64,000 nucleotides of DNA. It comes from Sutcliffiella horikoshii (GTDB taxonomy: Bacteria > Bacillota > Bacilli > Bacillales > Bacillaceae_I). Below are positions 9,421-19,019 of the stretch, piece after piece. Position 1 is the first letter of the stretch. Every line of letters starts with the position of its first letter. Location of the stretch: positions 1 to 64,000 of the forward strand of contig NZ_JAIVKY010000009.1 in the NCBI RefSeq assembly GCF_020524325.1. The letters run 5' to 3'. The notes beneath the pieces were generated by a model. The model was not told the origin of the DNA. It worked only from the letters and a program-made list of their open reading frames with translations, and did no database searches. The translations under genes and the position numbers were made by a program.

Positions 9421-11143
9421 GTTCTGCCACCTCCGTTCCAAATTGCGACTGATAGATTTTCTGGTAAAGTTCCGAGGTTGCCAGCAGCTTCTCATGGCTT
9501 CCCTCTTCTAGTAGCCTTCCGTCTTCAATCAATAAGATTTTATCTGCTTCCATCGCCGTACTTACCTTCTGCGTCACAATGAACATGGTACATTGGTATT
9601 TTTTAATGCCCGAAAGCAACTTCGCTTCTGTCTTTAGATCAAGTGCGCTTGTACTGTCATCCAGCATGAGAATCTTCGGTTTCCTTACGAGCGCGCGAGC
9701 AATGGATAGACGTTGTTTTTGCCCTCCGGAGAGATTGACACCTTTTTGCCCGAGAACTGTTTCGTATTTTTTCGGCAAGCGATCGATGGTGTCGTGAATT
9801 TGTGCATCCTTCGCTACCTGAATGATTTCTTCTAAAGTTGCATCTTCTTTCCCCCAGGCGATATTCTCTTTTACCGTTCCAGAAAAGAGAAGCGCTTCCT
9901 GTGGCACATAGCCAATTTGTTTTCTTAGCTTTTTTAGAGACAAATCGGTCAGATCTTTCCCGTCTACACGGATGACTCCCTTATCCACATCGTAAAGTCT
10001 AGGTATCAATTGAAACAAGGATGATTTCCCAGCACCTGTAGCTCCCATAATGGCAACAGTCGTTCCTGCTTCGGCACGAAAGCTGATGTCCTCCAGAACC
10101 GGAATGTCTGTATTCGGATAACGGAAAGATACACTGTCAAATTCGATTCCTCCTTGAAGGAATGTTGCTTCTTTATCCACATCTACCTTATCCACCAAAT
10201 CAATTTCCTCATCGAGCACATCCGTTATCCTGTGAGCTGAAGCTTTCGCACGGGCAAATGCCATGATGATAAAGGAAAAGATAGAAAGTGCTCCGGTGAT
10301 TCTTGTTGCATAGTTCACGATTGCGACAACTTCCCCAACCTGCGCTCCCCCATTTGAGACACCTATCGTACCAAACCAAAGGACTGCAAGGATACTTCCG
10401 TTCATGATTAATAGAAGGATCGGCATGGTGATTTCCATTAGGCGAAGTGCAGAAACCGTTTGGTCCTTCAACTCCTCGCTTGCATGACCGAACCGTTCTA
10501 TTTCATGTTTTTTGCGCAGAAAAGCTTTAATTAAGCGAATGCCACCAAGGTTTTCCCTCATGACATTGTTTACACCATCAAGCTTTTCCTGAACAGTTTT
10601 GAAAAGCGCTCCACCCTTTTTCATTACCCATACAAGAAATAGAAAAAGGACCGGCACGCCAATAACAAGAAATAGAGCAAGCTGCCAATTTACAATCAAC
10701 GCCATGATTACCCCTCCTACCACCAGAAGCGGTGCGCGGAGCATAATGCGTAAACTCATAAAGACAGTATTTTGAATTTGTGTGACATCATTGGTCATTC
10801 TAGTGATGAGAGAGGAAGTTGGAAACAGACTGAAGTTCGCAAAGGAAAACGACTGTATTTTTCCGAATAACCCTCTTCTAATGTCGAATCCAAAACTTTG
10901 ACTGACATGAGCAGCAAAAAAGGAGTTGGTAACCCCTGCAGCAAATGCGATAAAGGAGAACAGCACCATGATGCCTCCCCATTTTATGACCGCATCCAAG
11001 TCTCCTGTCAGGATTCCCTCATCAATTACTTTAGCCATCAGCAACGGATGCAAAAGCTCCACAACGAGCTCTGTCAGCATAAGGAGTAAGGCAATTGTGA
11101 CGGCCAGCTTATACGGTTTTAAGTATGAAAAAATTCTCCCCAT
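9401..11143 (-). CDS. ABC exporter half-transporter, first gene of a heterodimer
   Basis: A 580-aa fused permease/ATPase that starts directly with its membrane domain (six helices, about 15-310). The ATPase domain has Walker A GATGAGKSS near 366, signature LSGGQKQRLS and Walker B ILMLDDSTSALD. The residue after Walker B is Asp-Ser rather than Glu, the degenerate site typical of one half of heterodimeric exporters, while the partner gene has DEATS. The two subunits therefore probably form one exporter with a single fully active ATP site. It is the promoter-proximal gene of a two-gene operon ending at the 7.55-kb hairpin. YfiB-like by size. Confidence 0.93.
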   Translation of the reverse strand: MGRIFSYLKPYKLAVTIALLLMLTELVVELLHPLLMAKVIDEGILTGDLDAVIKWGGIMVLFSFIAFAAGVTNSFFAAHVSQSFGFDIRRGLFGKIQSFSFANFSLFPTSSLITRMTNDVTQIQNTVFMSLRIMLRAPLLVVGGVIMALIVNWQLALFLVIGVPVLFLFLVWVMKKGGALFKTVQEKLDGVNNVMRENLGGIRLIKAFLRKKHEIERFGHASEELKDQTVSALRLMEITMPILLLIMNGSILAVLWFGTIGVSNGGAQVGEVVAIVNYATRITGALSIFSFIIMAFARAKASAHRITDVLDEEIDLVDKVDVDKEATFLQGGIEFDSVSFRYPNTDIPVLEDISFRAEAGTTVAIMGATGAGKSSLFQLIPRLYDVDKGVIRVDGKDLTDLSLKKLRKQIGYVPQEALLFSGTVKENIAWGKEDATLEEIIQVAKDAQIHDTIDRLPKKYETVLGQKGVNLSGGQKQRLSIARALVRKPKILMLDDSTSALDLKTEAKLLSGIKKYQCTMFIVTQKVSTAMEADKILLIEDGRLLEEGSHEKLLATSELYQKIYQSQFGTEVAEHVQAYK

Positions 11144-11751
11144 TATACGTGATCCTCCAAACCTTTCACTATGTTTAGTCTGCGTTGAAACGAGAAAATC
11201 TATTTTGAACGCATATGATATTTCGTTTGGCGAAACGAATATCTTGAAATTTATATATTATCTTATTATCATACCTTTATTACTATGTTTTTTAAATAGT
11301 TTGAATTATTATTATTGGTAGGATGTTGAAAAAGTTTGTTTTAACTTCCTGCAGATTTGCGCTCCAGGTGTTCGCTTATCCAGAGGGACGATGCTTGAGC
11401 ATCCTCGGCTTTGCCATGGCCAATGAAAAAGTCTTTGACTTTAGATTTTGATAAGATACCGCTGTTGATTTCCGCAAACGGCTCCGCTTTCCACGGGGCG
11501 ACCTTGAGCCTCCTCGGGCTATGCCCTGCGGGGTCTCAACATTGTCGCTACTCCCCCGTAGGAGTCTCCGCCTATTGCTCCAATCAACAGCTATAAATTA
11601 TCCAAAAGATAGGTTATTGGGTTTTTCAGTGGCCTCGGCTTTGCCTGTGGGGTCTCAACCTATCGTTGCTCCCCCTCTGGAGTCTCACACCTTGCACTTC
11701 AATCTACAGGAGATACTACTTTATCATAAAATTATATAGGAGGTTTTTTGG
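11144..11751. repeat. Intergenic region with GC-rich Bacillus-type repeat copies
   Basis: This 608-bp spacer holds no credible gene. From about 11340 to 11712 it contains three related copies of a GC-rich element with the words CTCCTCGG, TGCGGGGTCTCAAC and GGAGTCTC. The best copy (11461-11591) is bounded by GCTGTTGATT and its inverted partner AATCAACAGC. The third copy (about 11596-11712) shares the core and a similar right end, and the first (about 11340-11420) is degenerate. Elements of this kind are scattered in many Bacillaceae genomes. The AT-rich part 11150-11330 should carry the ABC operon promoter. Confidence 0.7.
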
Positions 11752-13242
11752 ATGAACCACCCGAAACTCTCTGGGCTTGTGGATGATTGGTTGCCGAATG
11801 CGACGATTGAGGAGCTGCAAGCGGCGATGGAAAATGGCGAAGTTACTTCAAAAGAATTAGTTCTCATGTATCTTCACCGCATAAGTAAGTATGATAAAAA
11901 CGGTCCAAAATTAAATGCAGTTCTTGAGGTTAATCCTGATGCCGTATTTATTGCCGAAGCCCTTGATCTAGAAAGAGACCAGTCCGGTGCACGCGGGCCT
12001 CTTCATGGCATTCCCATCCTTTTAAAAGATAATATCGATACAGGCGATATGATGCATACAAGCGCAGGATCTCTTGCTTTGGAACATCATGTGGCAGCAG
12101 AAGATTCCGCCGTGGCAAGTCAGCTTAGGAAAGCTGGTGCGGTCATCCTCGGCAAAACCAATATGACGGAATGGGCTAATTTCATGACGGAAAAGATGCC
12201 AAATGGTTACAGCTCCAGAGGTGGACAAGTTCTTAACCCATATGGTCCAGGACAATTTGATGTTGGTGGGTCAAGCAGTGGTTCCGGCACTGCGGTTGCA
12301 GCTGGCCTCGCAGCTGCGGCTATCGGTACGGAGACTTCCGGGTCCATTTTAAGTCCTGCAAGTTCCAATTCCATTGTGGGGATCAAGCCAACTGTTGGCC
12401 TCATCAGTCGCAGGGGCATCATCCCAATCTCATTCAGTCAAGATACAGCCGGACCTATGACAAAATCAGTCACAGATGCCGCTATCCTTCTAAGCGCAAT
12501 GACCGAGACAGATGAAAAGGATATTGCCACCAAAACAAATCCAACCCCAGGTATATCCTACACTTCCTTCCTATTAAAAGAAGGACTTAACGGGATGAGG
12601 ATTGGAGTGGCCCGTGATCCTTATTTCACATATTTTTCTGATGAGGAAGCCCTTCTGATGGAAGAAGCAATTGCCAGCCTCAGAGAACAAGGAGCAGAAG
12701 TAATCGGATCCATTGACATTCCTTTTGCAAAAGAAGAATGGGATTATCACACGTTGTTTTATGAATTTAAACCAAGTCTGAACACCTACTTAAGGAATAC
12801 CTCTTCAACTGTACCGATTAAGAGCTTGCAAGATTTAATTGCTTTTAACAAGAAAGACTCATCCACTATGCTCAAGCATAATCAGACTGTCCTTGAAGAA
12901 AGTGACAAACACAGTGGAACATTAACGGAAGAAGAATATCTATCAAGTCGTGAAAAAGATCTCTACCGTTCTCGGGAAGGGGGATTGGATGCCGTAATGG
13001 AAGAACACACCCTTGATGCAATTCTGACACCTAACAACTTTGGTGCCGGCATTCCAGCCAAAGCAGGTTATCCTTCCATCACTGTTCCTGCCGGCTATAC
13101 GGAACAGGGCAAACCAGTTGGGGTGACATTTACTGCCAGAGCGTTTGAAGAAAGCACCCTCATCCAGATCGCTTATGGATATGAACAAGCAACAAAACTT
13201 CGGAAAGCACCAACACTTCAAAAGACGGAGGTAAAATCATGA
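11752..13242 (+). CDS. Amidase signature family hydrolase
   Basis: A 496-aa amidase of the GatA-like signature family, which hydrolyses carboxamides through a Ser-cisSer-Lys triad. The triad is visible: Lys in PILLKDNIDTGD, the cis-Ser in the GGSSSGSG loop and the nucleophile in GTETSGSILSPAS. No signal peptide or membrane segment is seen, so it acts in the cytosol. The ATG has AGGAGG upstream. Its stop overlaps the next start (ATGA at 13239), so it is translated together with an M20 dipeptidase. The pair suggests a catabolic unit for amides, amidated peptides or similar nitrogen sources. It is not the gatA gene of the gatCAB operon, because gatC and gatB are absent. Confidence 0.9.
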   Translation: MNHPKLSGLVDDWLPNATIEELQAAMENGEVTSKELVLMYLHRISKYDKNGPKLNAVLEVNPDAVFIAEALDLERDQSGARGPLHGIPILLKDNIDTGDMMHTSAGSLALEHHVAAEDSAVASQLRKAGAVILGKTNMTEWANFMTEKMPNGYSSRGGQVLNPYGPGQFDVGGSSSGSGTAVAAGLAAAAIGTETSGSILSPASSNSIVGIKPTVGLISRRGIIPISFSQDTAGPMTKSVTDAAILLSAMTETDEKDIATKTNPTPGISYTSFLLKEGLNGMRIGVARDPYFTYFSDEEALLMEEAIASLREQGAEVIGSIDIPFAKEEWDYHTLFYEFKPSLNTYLRNTSSTVPIKSLQDLIAFNKKDSSTMLKHNQTVLEESDKHSGTLTEEEYLSSREKDLYRSREGGLDAVMEEHTLDAILTPNNFGAGIPAKAGYPSITVPAGYTEQGKPVGVTFTARAFEESTLIQIAYGYEQATKLRKAPTLQKTEVKS

Positions 13243-14627
13243 CAACTGCAACCATTACTTCTTATCTAACAGAGCATCGAGAAAAACATCTAGAGGAATT
13301 AAAAGATCTTTTGGCGATTCCAAGTGTGAGCGCCTTACCAGCACACAATGCAGATACGTTACAGGCTGCGGAATGGATGTCAGAGTCTTTGCGAAAGCTT
13401 GGCATGGAAAATGTGGCCCTACACCCGACAAAAGGGCACCCCATTGTATATGGTGATTGGCTTCACGCCGGTGAGGACAAGCCCACCGTTTTAATTTATG
13501 GACATTATGATGTTCAACCAGTTGATCCCCTTCATTTATGGGATACCCCGCCTTTTGAACCGGCAATCCGTGATGAGCGCATTTATGCACGCGGTGCTAG
13601 TGATGACAAGGGGCAGACGTTTATGCACATTAAAGCGTTGGAGGCGGTTCTTGCAACAACTGGCACATTGCCCTTTAACTTTAAATTCTGTATTGAAGGC
13701 GAGGAAGAAGTCGGCAGTCCCAATTTGCCGGCATTTATTGAGAAAAATAAAGAATTGCTTGCTGCGGATGTGGTTGTTGTGTCAGACACATCTATGATTG
13801 AAGAAGACAAACCGACCATTTGCTATGGGCTACGCGGAATGTGTGGTTTCCAGCTGGATATTAAAGGACCAAAACGTGATCTTCACTCCGGGCTTTACGG
13901 TGGTGCTGTTGCAAATCCGATTCACGCGGTCGTAGAGTTGCTGGCTTCTTTTCACGATGGGGATGGTGTGGTGACAGTCGATGGGTTTTACGACAAGGTT
14001 GTCCCTTTAACTGCGGAAGAGAAAGCAGCTTTTGAAGCGATTGGTTTTGATGAAGCTGTAGTAAAAGAAGAAGTCGGGGTTCAAGAGTTTTATGGAGAAA
14101 AAGGATATAGCTTTTATGAGCGCACATGGGTCCGTCCGACACTTGAAATAAACGGCGTGTACGGCGGGTTCCAAGGAGATGGAATCAAAACAGTTCTTCC
14201 ATCTGAAGTACATGCAAAAATTACATGCCGCCTCGTACCAGATCAGGACCCTGATGAAATTCTGGCCTTATTGCAGGAGCATGTTACGATGCATAAACCT
14301 ACTGGAGTTGAAGTTACTGTTTCCCTTTTCGACAAAGGAGCTCCATTTGTGACTCCATTCAATCACCCTGCTATCCAAGCAGCAAGTCGTGCCTTTGAAA
14401 AAGTATGGGAAGTTCCGACCACATTTACACGTGGAGGTGGTTCCTTGCCAATCGTTTCAACATTGGATGAAGTCCTGCAAGCTCCTATCGTTTTAATGGG
14501 CTTTGGGTTGCCTTCTGACAATGTGCATGCACCGAATGAAAACTTCAAGTTGAAGAATTTTGATAAAGGGCTGTTGACGCTTTGTGCGTATTGGGAGGAG
14601 TTAGCAGCGGCGTTGGATGTGGAGTGA
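13239..14627 (+). CDS. M20 family dipeptidase/metallohydrolase
   Basis: A 462-aa di-zinc peptidase of the M20 (ArgE/DapE/CPG2/CNDP) family. Metal and catalytic motifs appear in order: YGHYDVQP near residues 87-94, RGASDDKGQ, the general-base pair in EGEEEVGS, a VVSDTSM segment and a late H in SDNVHAPNE. The dimerisation insert typical of carnosinase-type enzymes fits the length. Its ATG overlaps the amidase stop by four bases, so the two are co-translated and probably act on the same substrate class. The operon ends at the hairpin at 14809. Peptide specificity cannot be told from sequence; dipeptides or N-acyl/carbamoyl amino acids are both possible. Confidence 0.92.
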   Translation: MTTATITSYLTEHREKHLEELKDLLAIPSVSALPAHNADTLQAAEWMSESLRKLGMENVALHPTKGHPIVYGDWLHAGEDKPTVLIYGHYDVQPVDPLHLWDTPPFEPAIRDERIYARGASDDKGQTFMHIKALEAVLATTGTLPFNFKFCIEGEEEVGSPNLPAFIEKNKELLAADVVVVSDTSMIEEDKPTICYGLRGMCGFQLDIKGPKRDLHSGLYGGAVANPIHAVVELLASFHDGDGVVTVDGFYDKVVPLTAEEKAAFEAIGFDEAVVKEEVGVQEFYGEKGYSFYERTWVRPTLEINGVYGGFQGDGIKTVLPSEVHAKITCRLVPDQDPDEILALLQEHVTMHKPTGVEVTVSLFDKGAPFVTPFNHPAIQAASRAFEKVWEVPTTFTRGGGSLPIVSTLDEVLQAPIVLMGFGLPSDNVHAPNENFKLKNFDKGLLTLCAYWEELAAALDVE

Positions 14628-15009
14628 CGGTCAAGGCCACAATAGATTAGGTGTACCATGTTGAATTTTGAGTCTCTTTGTTGGCTTTAGCTAAATGTCC
14701 GAAGTTTTCGGGAAATTGACCGAAGTTTTTTCAAAGTTGACCAAAGATTTTGCGAAGTTGACCGAAGTTTTCCTAAAGTTGACCAAACGAAAATTTAAAA
14801 TGACCGAACAGCTCTCCTTTCTTGTCCGAAGGGAGAGCTTTTTTGACCGAACCTATTAAAAAGAAGCAGTTTAAATGTCCGAAGTACACCCAAAAGTGTC
14901 CGAAACATTTTAAACCGCAACCCCAAAAACATCTATTTTCCTTAAAAACTAGCATATTTTAGACCTAAATACCGTCCACACCAAACATCCTACGATCATA
15001 AACCGCCAC
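14628..15009. repeat. 21-bp phased GACCGAA array between convergent genes
   Basis: This 382-bp spacer has no gene. The word G(A/T)CC(G/A)AA begins at 14697, 14718, 14739, 14760, 14781 and 14802 (exactly 21 bp apart), then at 14824 and 14845, and at 14877 and 14898, again 21 bp within each pair. Between words the sequence is T-rich (AGTTTT) and variable. The operon terminator lies inside the array. Confidence 0.8.
14809..14846 (+). terminator. Terminator of the amidase-dipeptidase operon
   Basis: AGCTCTCCTTTC pairs with GAAGGGAGAGCT and is followed by TTTTTT, about 180 bp past the dipeptidase stop. Confidence 0.8.
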
Positions 15010-16119
15010 CTATTTCCGCATCCCCCGCGCATCCACCTTCCATCTATCCACAACCTGCTCGCCTTCTACAACCACATACTCATCAAACATATTAGCCACT
15101 GTACAAGCATGATTGGGAATAATGCGCACTTTATCATTCAAGCTCAAACCACAATCACTTTCAAAGACCGCCACTCCGTGCTCCTCCGACAGCCTCTCTA
15201 TTGTCAATTCTGGATGATCTACCACAAAGCCAAACCCTTTCACTGAGTCCAAGCCATGTGCACCTTTATCCAAACACAACGTTTTACTCCCTGTATCCAA
15301 AACAACTCTCCCATCATACACCCCCACGACAGATGCCAAAACAGTTAATGCACACTCTGTCTTGTCTGCAACGCCCAGACCAACTTGAATGCTGTCAAAG
15401 AAGACCGCGTTTCCGGGACGAACTTCTGTAATTCCATCCACTTGACCTGAAATCTGATAAGTCGGGGTAGACCCAACGCTTCTTACCAGGATCGGAATGC
15501 CCGCTTTTTCACACGCTTCTGCACTTTTAATTACCGCATCTGCTTCAGCAAAAGCGCTGCGCTCAAGCTCTTCTTGCCCCTTTGCACCATAGGAGTGGCC
15601 TGCATGGGTGAAGATACCCCCAACGCGAAGCCGGGATAACAAAAGGATGGCTTGTGCTAGCTTAACAGCATCCTCGCCAGGCTCCACCCCACAACGGTTC
15701 AGACCAGAATTCACTTTAATCCAGACTTCCAACGTGTGCCTTGTTTTTTCTAGTGCCTTTTGAAGCAGCTTCACTTGTTCCAAGTTGTCCACCGTTACTT
15801 TCAAATCCACCCCTTGATCTAAAAGACCAATGATTCGCTCTATTTTTGCAGGATTTGAAACCGGATATGCCACTAGAATATCTTTGATACCTGCGGCGGC
15901 CATCACTTCTGCCTCTTCCAGCTTTGCAGTCGTAATGCCAAGTGCGCCATGCTCTAACTGAAGTTTGGCAATCTCGACGGATTTATGGGTTTTAATATGC
16001 GGCCGCAAATTCACATTATTTCTTTTAGCGAATTCGCTCATCTGAAGGATATTTTTCAGTAAAATCCCTTTGTCCAAAAGTAATGTAGGCGTATCAAGTT
16101 CCTTCCAGTCCTGCTTCAT
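15010..16119 (-). CDS. PLP-dependent D-threonine aldolase/D-serine dehydratase-like enzyme
   Basis: A 369-aa protein of the fold-III (alanine-racemase-like) PLP family that includes D-threonine aldolase and DSD1-type D-serine dehydratase. The PLP lysine is in RPHIKTHK near residue 44, and the N-terminal LDTPTLLLDK matches the family opening. The C-terminal domain shows the metal-binding segment IIPNHACTVAN, where His and Cys ligate a divalent metal in this family. Predicted role: cleavage or dehydration of a D-beta-hydroxy amino acid in the cytosol. The start has GGAGGGAG upstream. It is a single gene, convergent with the dipeptidase operon. Substrate is not determinable here. Confidence 0.87.
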   Translation of the reverse strand: MKQDWKELDTPTLLLDKGILLKNILQMSEFAKRNNVNLRPHIKTHKSVEIAKLQLEHGALGITTAKLEEAEVMAAAGIKDILVAYPVSNPAKIERIIGLLDQGVDLKVTVDNLEQVKLLQKALEKTRHTLEVWIKVNSGLNRCGVEPGEDAVKLAQAILLLSRLRVGGIFTHAGHSYGAKGQEELERSAFAEADAVIKSAEACEKAGIPILVRSVGSTPTYQISGQVDGITEVRPGNAVFFDSIQVGLGVADKTECALTVLASVVGVYDGRVVLDTGSKTLCLDKGAHGLDSVKGFGFVVDHPELTIERLSEEHGVAVFESDCGLSLNDKVRIIPNHACTVANMFDEYVVVEGEQVVDRWKVDARGMRK

Positions 16120-16257
16120 TTTTTCTCCCTCCAGACCATCTTTTCCTCACTATACCACGCCATGAGTGCCGTTCAAAATTTGATGAAGCCTGATAGTAAA
16201 TCAGACAATCCTATATGCATACATTGAAAGAAGTAATCTGGGCAAAGGGTGAGAAGC

Positions 16258-17703
16258 ATGGGAATAATAAACGGCAAACAGTATCTCGACCGGATCAACT
16301 CGCTTCATGCAAATGTTTGGCATAACGGACAGCAGGTCACAGGGAATATTTCGGAGCACCCAGCTTTCTCTGGTGTAATGAGAAGTCAAGCTGCGCTGTT
16401 TGATATGCAAAACGAAGAAAAACACAAAGACATAATGACATTCAAATCCGATACAACAGGAAGCTTGATCGGGACCTCTTATCTTCGGCCGACAACTAAA
16501 GAAGATTTAGAGAAAAGAAGAAAGATGGTTCAGGTTTGGGCAAAATCGACTTTTGGAATGATGGGGCGTTCCCCTGACTATAAAAATTCTACCTTGATGG
16601 CACTTGCCTCCTCTGCAGATCTATTGGAGGAACAAGGTCCACAGTTTCCACAGAACCTTAAAAATTTTTACGAGTATGCCAGGGAAAATGATCTTTCTTT
16701 TACTCATACATTCATTTCTCCACAAGTAAATCGCTCTTCTTTTCATTATGAAGACGATGAGAACATTGTGGCAGCACGGATGGTAGATAAGACATCAGAA
16801 GGAATTATCATAAAAGGTGCACGGCTATTAGCTACCCAAGGGGGGATTACCGATGAGATCATCATCTCATCTTCTGGACTAAAAATGTTTGAAGAGCCAT
16901 TCGCCTATGCTTTCAGTATCCCAAGTAATACAGATGGATTGAAATTTATCTGCCGGGAATCGTTTTCCTATGACTCTTCCTCTTTTAACCATCCTCTTGG
17001 GTCAAGGTTTGAAGAGATGGACGCGATTGTAGTGCTCGATAACGTTTTGGTGCCGTGGGAGAGAGTATTTGTTTCGGAGAATATTGATGTCGCCAATAAA
17101 CTGTATTCGATCAGTAACTTCAAACCACTTGTCACCCATCAGGTGGTGTCGAGGCAAGTAATGAAAGCTGAATTCATTTTAGGAATTGCACAACTTTTGG
17201 TCAACACCATTTCGATAGGTGAGTATGGGCATGTAAAAGAAAAAATCAGCGAGATCATCATTGCTGTTGAAAATCACAAAGCCTTACTCCTCGCTTCTGA
17301 ATTGAACGCCAAACTGGATAAGCACGGTACCATGGTTCCAGATGTTACACCTCTTTCTGTTGCTATCGTACAATTTCCTAAAGTGTATCCAAGATTCATC
17401 GAGATTCTGCAGTTGCTCGGCGCTAGCGGCCTGGTCTCTATCCCAACGGAGGCTGACCTCGAGTCACCAATAAGAGCTGACATTGACCAATACCTACAGT
17501 CAGCAACGACTGATGCAAAAAGCCGCATCCAGCTGTTCCGTTTAGCATGGGATATAAGCATGAGCGCCTTCGGATCCCGCCAAACGCTTTACGAACGCTT
17601 CTTCTTTGGCTGTCCAACGCGCTTGGCCATGGGACTCTACCAAGAGTACAACAGAAAAGAATTAGTAGATGACGTTGCGCGGGAATTAGGGTTCTTAAAA
17701 TAG
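16258..17703 (+). CDS. HpaB/YoaI-like 4-hydroxyphenylacetate 3-monooxygenase family protein
   Basis: A 481-aa flavin-dependent monooxygenase large subunit of the HpaB family, which hydroxylates phenolic compounds using FADH2 from a separate reductase. Family landmarks include ATFK-like entry, the RSPDYKN segment, HTFISPQVNRS and NFKPLVTHQ. The length is close to B. subtilis YoaI. No flavin reductase (HpaC) lies next to it, so reduced flavin must come from elsewhere. I chose the ATG at 16258, which has AAGGGTGA upstream, over a GTG nine bases earlier that lies in the ribosome site. Substrate may be another phenol; the annotation as 4-hydroxyphenylacetate hydroxylase is by family only. Confidence 0.85.
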   Translation: MGIINGKQYLDRINSLHANVWHNGQQVTGNISEHPAFSGVMRSQAALFDMQNEEKHKDIMTFKSDTTGSLIGTSYLRPTTKEDLEKRRKMVQVWAKSTFGMMGRSPDYKNSTLMALASSADLLEEQGPQFPQNLKNFYEYARENDLSFTHTFISPQVNRSSFHYEDDENIVAARMVDKTSEGIIIKGARLLATQGGITDEIIISSSGLKMFEEPFAYAFSIPSNTDGLKFICRESFSYDSSSFNHPLGSRFEEMDAIVVLDNVLVPWERVFVSENIDVANKLYSISNFKPLVTHQVVSRQVMKAEFILGIAQLLVNTISIGEYGHVKEKISEIIIAVENHKALLLASELNAKLDKHGTMVPDVTPLSVAIVQFPKVYPRFIEILQLLGASGLVSIPTEADLESPIRADIDQYLQSATTDAKSRIQLFRLAWDISMSAFGSRQTLYERFFFGCPTRLAMGLYQEYNRKELVDDVARELGFLK

Positions 17704-17704
17704 A

Positions 17705-17740
17705 AAGGTAGCCGAAAAATTATGGCTACCCTCTTTTTTT
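17705..17740 (+). terminator. Terminator of the HpaB-like gene
   Basis: GGTAGCC (17707-17713) pairs with GGCTACC (17724-17730), followed by CTCTTTTTTT. Confidence 0.85.
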
Positions 17741-17804
17741 ATTTTCTAACTATTCTATAATTTAATTATGAGTAGATGACAAGAGAAAGAGGGTACGTTC
17801 ACAA

Positions 17805-18755
17805 ATGGCGGAGATTATCATCCCTTCAAAAAAGAAAACCCGGAAGAAAAGGAAAGTTTGGATAGCCCTTGGCACTATTGCCGGTACGCTTGGCACGTTA
17901 GGCCTCATCTTCACTTTTTCCCCCATTAACAAACAAGCAACAAAACCTTTTTTCGAAAATGAAGGCGTTCCGCTAGTCATTGCCCACCAAGGCGGAGAGC
18001 ATCTCGCACCTTCCAATACGATGATAGCTTTTGAGCAAGCAGCGGAAATGGGGGTTGATGTACTGGAAACAGATATACATATTACAAAAGACGGGCACAT
18101 CGTTGCCATCCATGACCCCACTGTCGATCGCACAACAAACGGACAAGGTGCCGTTGCAGAGCTGACCTTAGAGGAAATAAAAGAATTAGATGCAGGCTAT
18201 CATTTCATTGATCTTGAAGGCAAAAACAGTTTTCGCGGAAAGGGAGTCATCATCCCTACGGTAGAAGAAATGTTTCAAGCCTTCCCAAATACGAGAATTG
18301 AAATAGAGATTAAAGACACCAATCCTCCTGAAAGGTACGAGGAGATTGCAAGAAAGCTTTGGGAGTTAACGGTGGAGTATAACAGAGAAGACACCCTGCT
18401 TGTCGCTTCTTTCGACCAGGAAATTCTCGAGACATTTAATAGCTTTACAGATGGCAAGGTAGCGCTTGTTGGTGGCAGACAGGAGATTACTAGATTTGTC
18501 CTTCTTCACAAGTTATTTGTCCGCAACCTCTATAAGCCTGAAGTAGATGCATTTCAAGTACCATTACAAGAAAGTATTTTTGATTTGACGAATCAGAGGC
18601 TGATCCTGGATGCGCAAAGAAGCGGCGTACAGATGCACTACTGGACCATTGATGATAAGGAGACCATGCGATATTTGCTAGAAAGAGGGGCAGATGGAAT
18701 TCTGACAAACCGCCCGGATCTATTGCTTGAAGTGAGAAAGGATATGGGGTACTAG
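17805..18755 (+). CDS. Membrane-anchored glycerophosphodiester phosphodiesterase
   Basis: A 316-aa GDPD-family enzyme that would release glycerol-3-phosphate from glycerophosphodiesters. A Lys/Arg-rich start followed by a hydrophobic segment (about 17-37) predicts an N-terminal anchor with the catalytic domain outside the membrane. Catalytic motifs are present: AHQGGEHLAPSNT (the His at the beginning of the TIM barrel), the metal pair in LETDIH, and HDPTVDRTTNG. Substrates could be deacylated phospholipids or teichoic-acid fragments. It stands alone between the HpaB-like gene and ywbE. B. subtilis has several paralogues (GlpQ, YqiK, YhdW), so the exact equivalent is unclear. Confidence 0.9.
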   Translation: MAEIIIPSKKKTRKKRKVWIALGTIAGTLGTLGLIFTFSPINKQATKPFFENEGVPLVIAHQGGEHLAPSNTMIAFEQAAEMGVDVLETDIHITKDGHIVAIHDPTVDRTTNGQGAVAELTLEEIKELDAGYHFIDLEGKNSFRGKGVIIPTVEEMFQAFPNTRIEIEIKDTNPPERYEEIARKLWELTVEYNREDTLLVASFDQEILETFNSFTDGKVALVGGRQEITRFVLLHKLFVRNLYKPEVDAFQVPLQESIFDLTNQRLILDAQRSGVQMHYWTIDDKETMRYLLERGADGILTNRPDLLLEVRKDMGY

Positions 18756-18821
18756 GAATGAGGGAGCTTGGTTATGTTATAATAAAATACTAGTATAAAT
18801 AGAAACGTGAGGCTTTAAAAA

Positions 18822-19019
18822 ATGAACGGACAAAAACGATCCGATATCACTATCGGTCAAGCTGTAAAGATTGTACTCAAACAAGATCAACGCACAGGCA
18901 AACTAACAAGCGGGATCGTCAAAGACATCCTAACCAAATCCCCCAACCACCCCCACGGCATCAAAGTCCGCCTCCAAGACGGACAAGTCGGCAGGGTCAA
19001 AGAAATAGAAAAAGCGTAA
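18822..19019 (+). CDS. ywbE: YwbE family small protein
   Basis: A 65-residue protein matching the conserved YwbE (DUF2196) family: basic, small, with the motifs RSDITIGQAVKIVLKQDQ and TGKLTSGIVKDIL, and a C-terminal GIKVRLQDGQVGRVK segment that looks like a small beta-barrel. Function is unknown; a nucleic-acid-binding role is only a guess from its KOW-like look and charge. A plausible sigma-A promoter lies about 45 bp upstream (TTGGTT, 17 bp, TAGTAT). Its stop codon sits within the left arm of its terminator. Confidence 0.88.
   Translation: MNGQKRSDITIGQAVKIVLKQDQRTGKLTSGIVKDILTKSPNHPHGIKVRLQDGQVGRVKEIEKA

Noticed and set aside
11752-13242. Amidase as gatA of the tRNA-dependent amidotransferase
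   Set aside because: gatC and gatB are absent and the partner is an M20 dipeptidase, so it is a catabolic amidase.
14773-14955. 60-codon minus-strand frame in the GACCGAA array
   Set aside because: It arises from the T-rich repeat and terminator; there is no start context and no recognisable protein.
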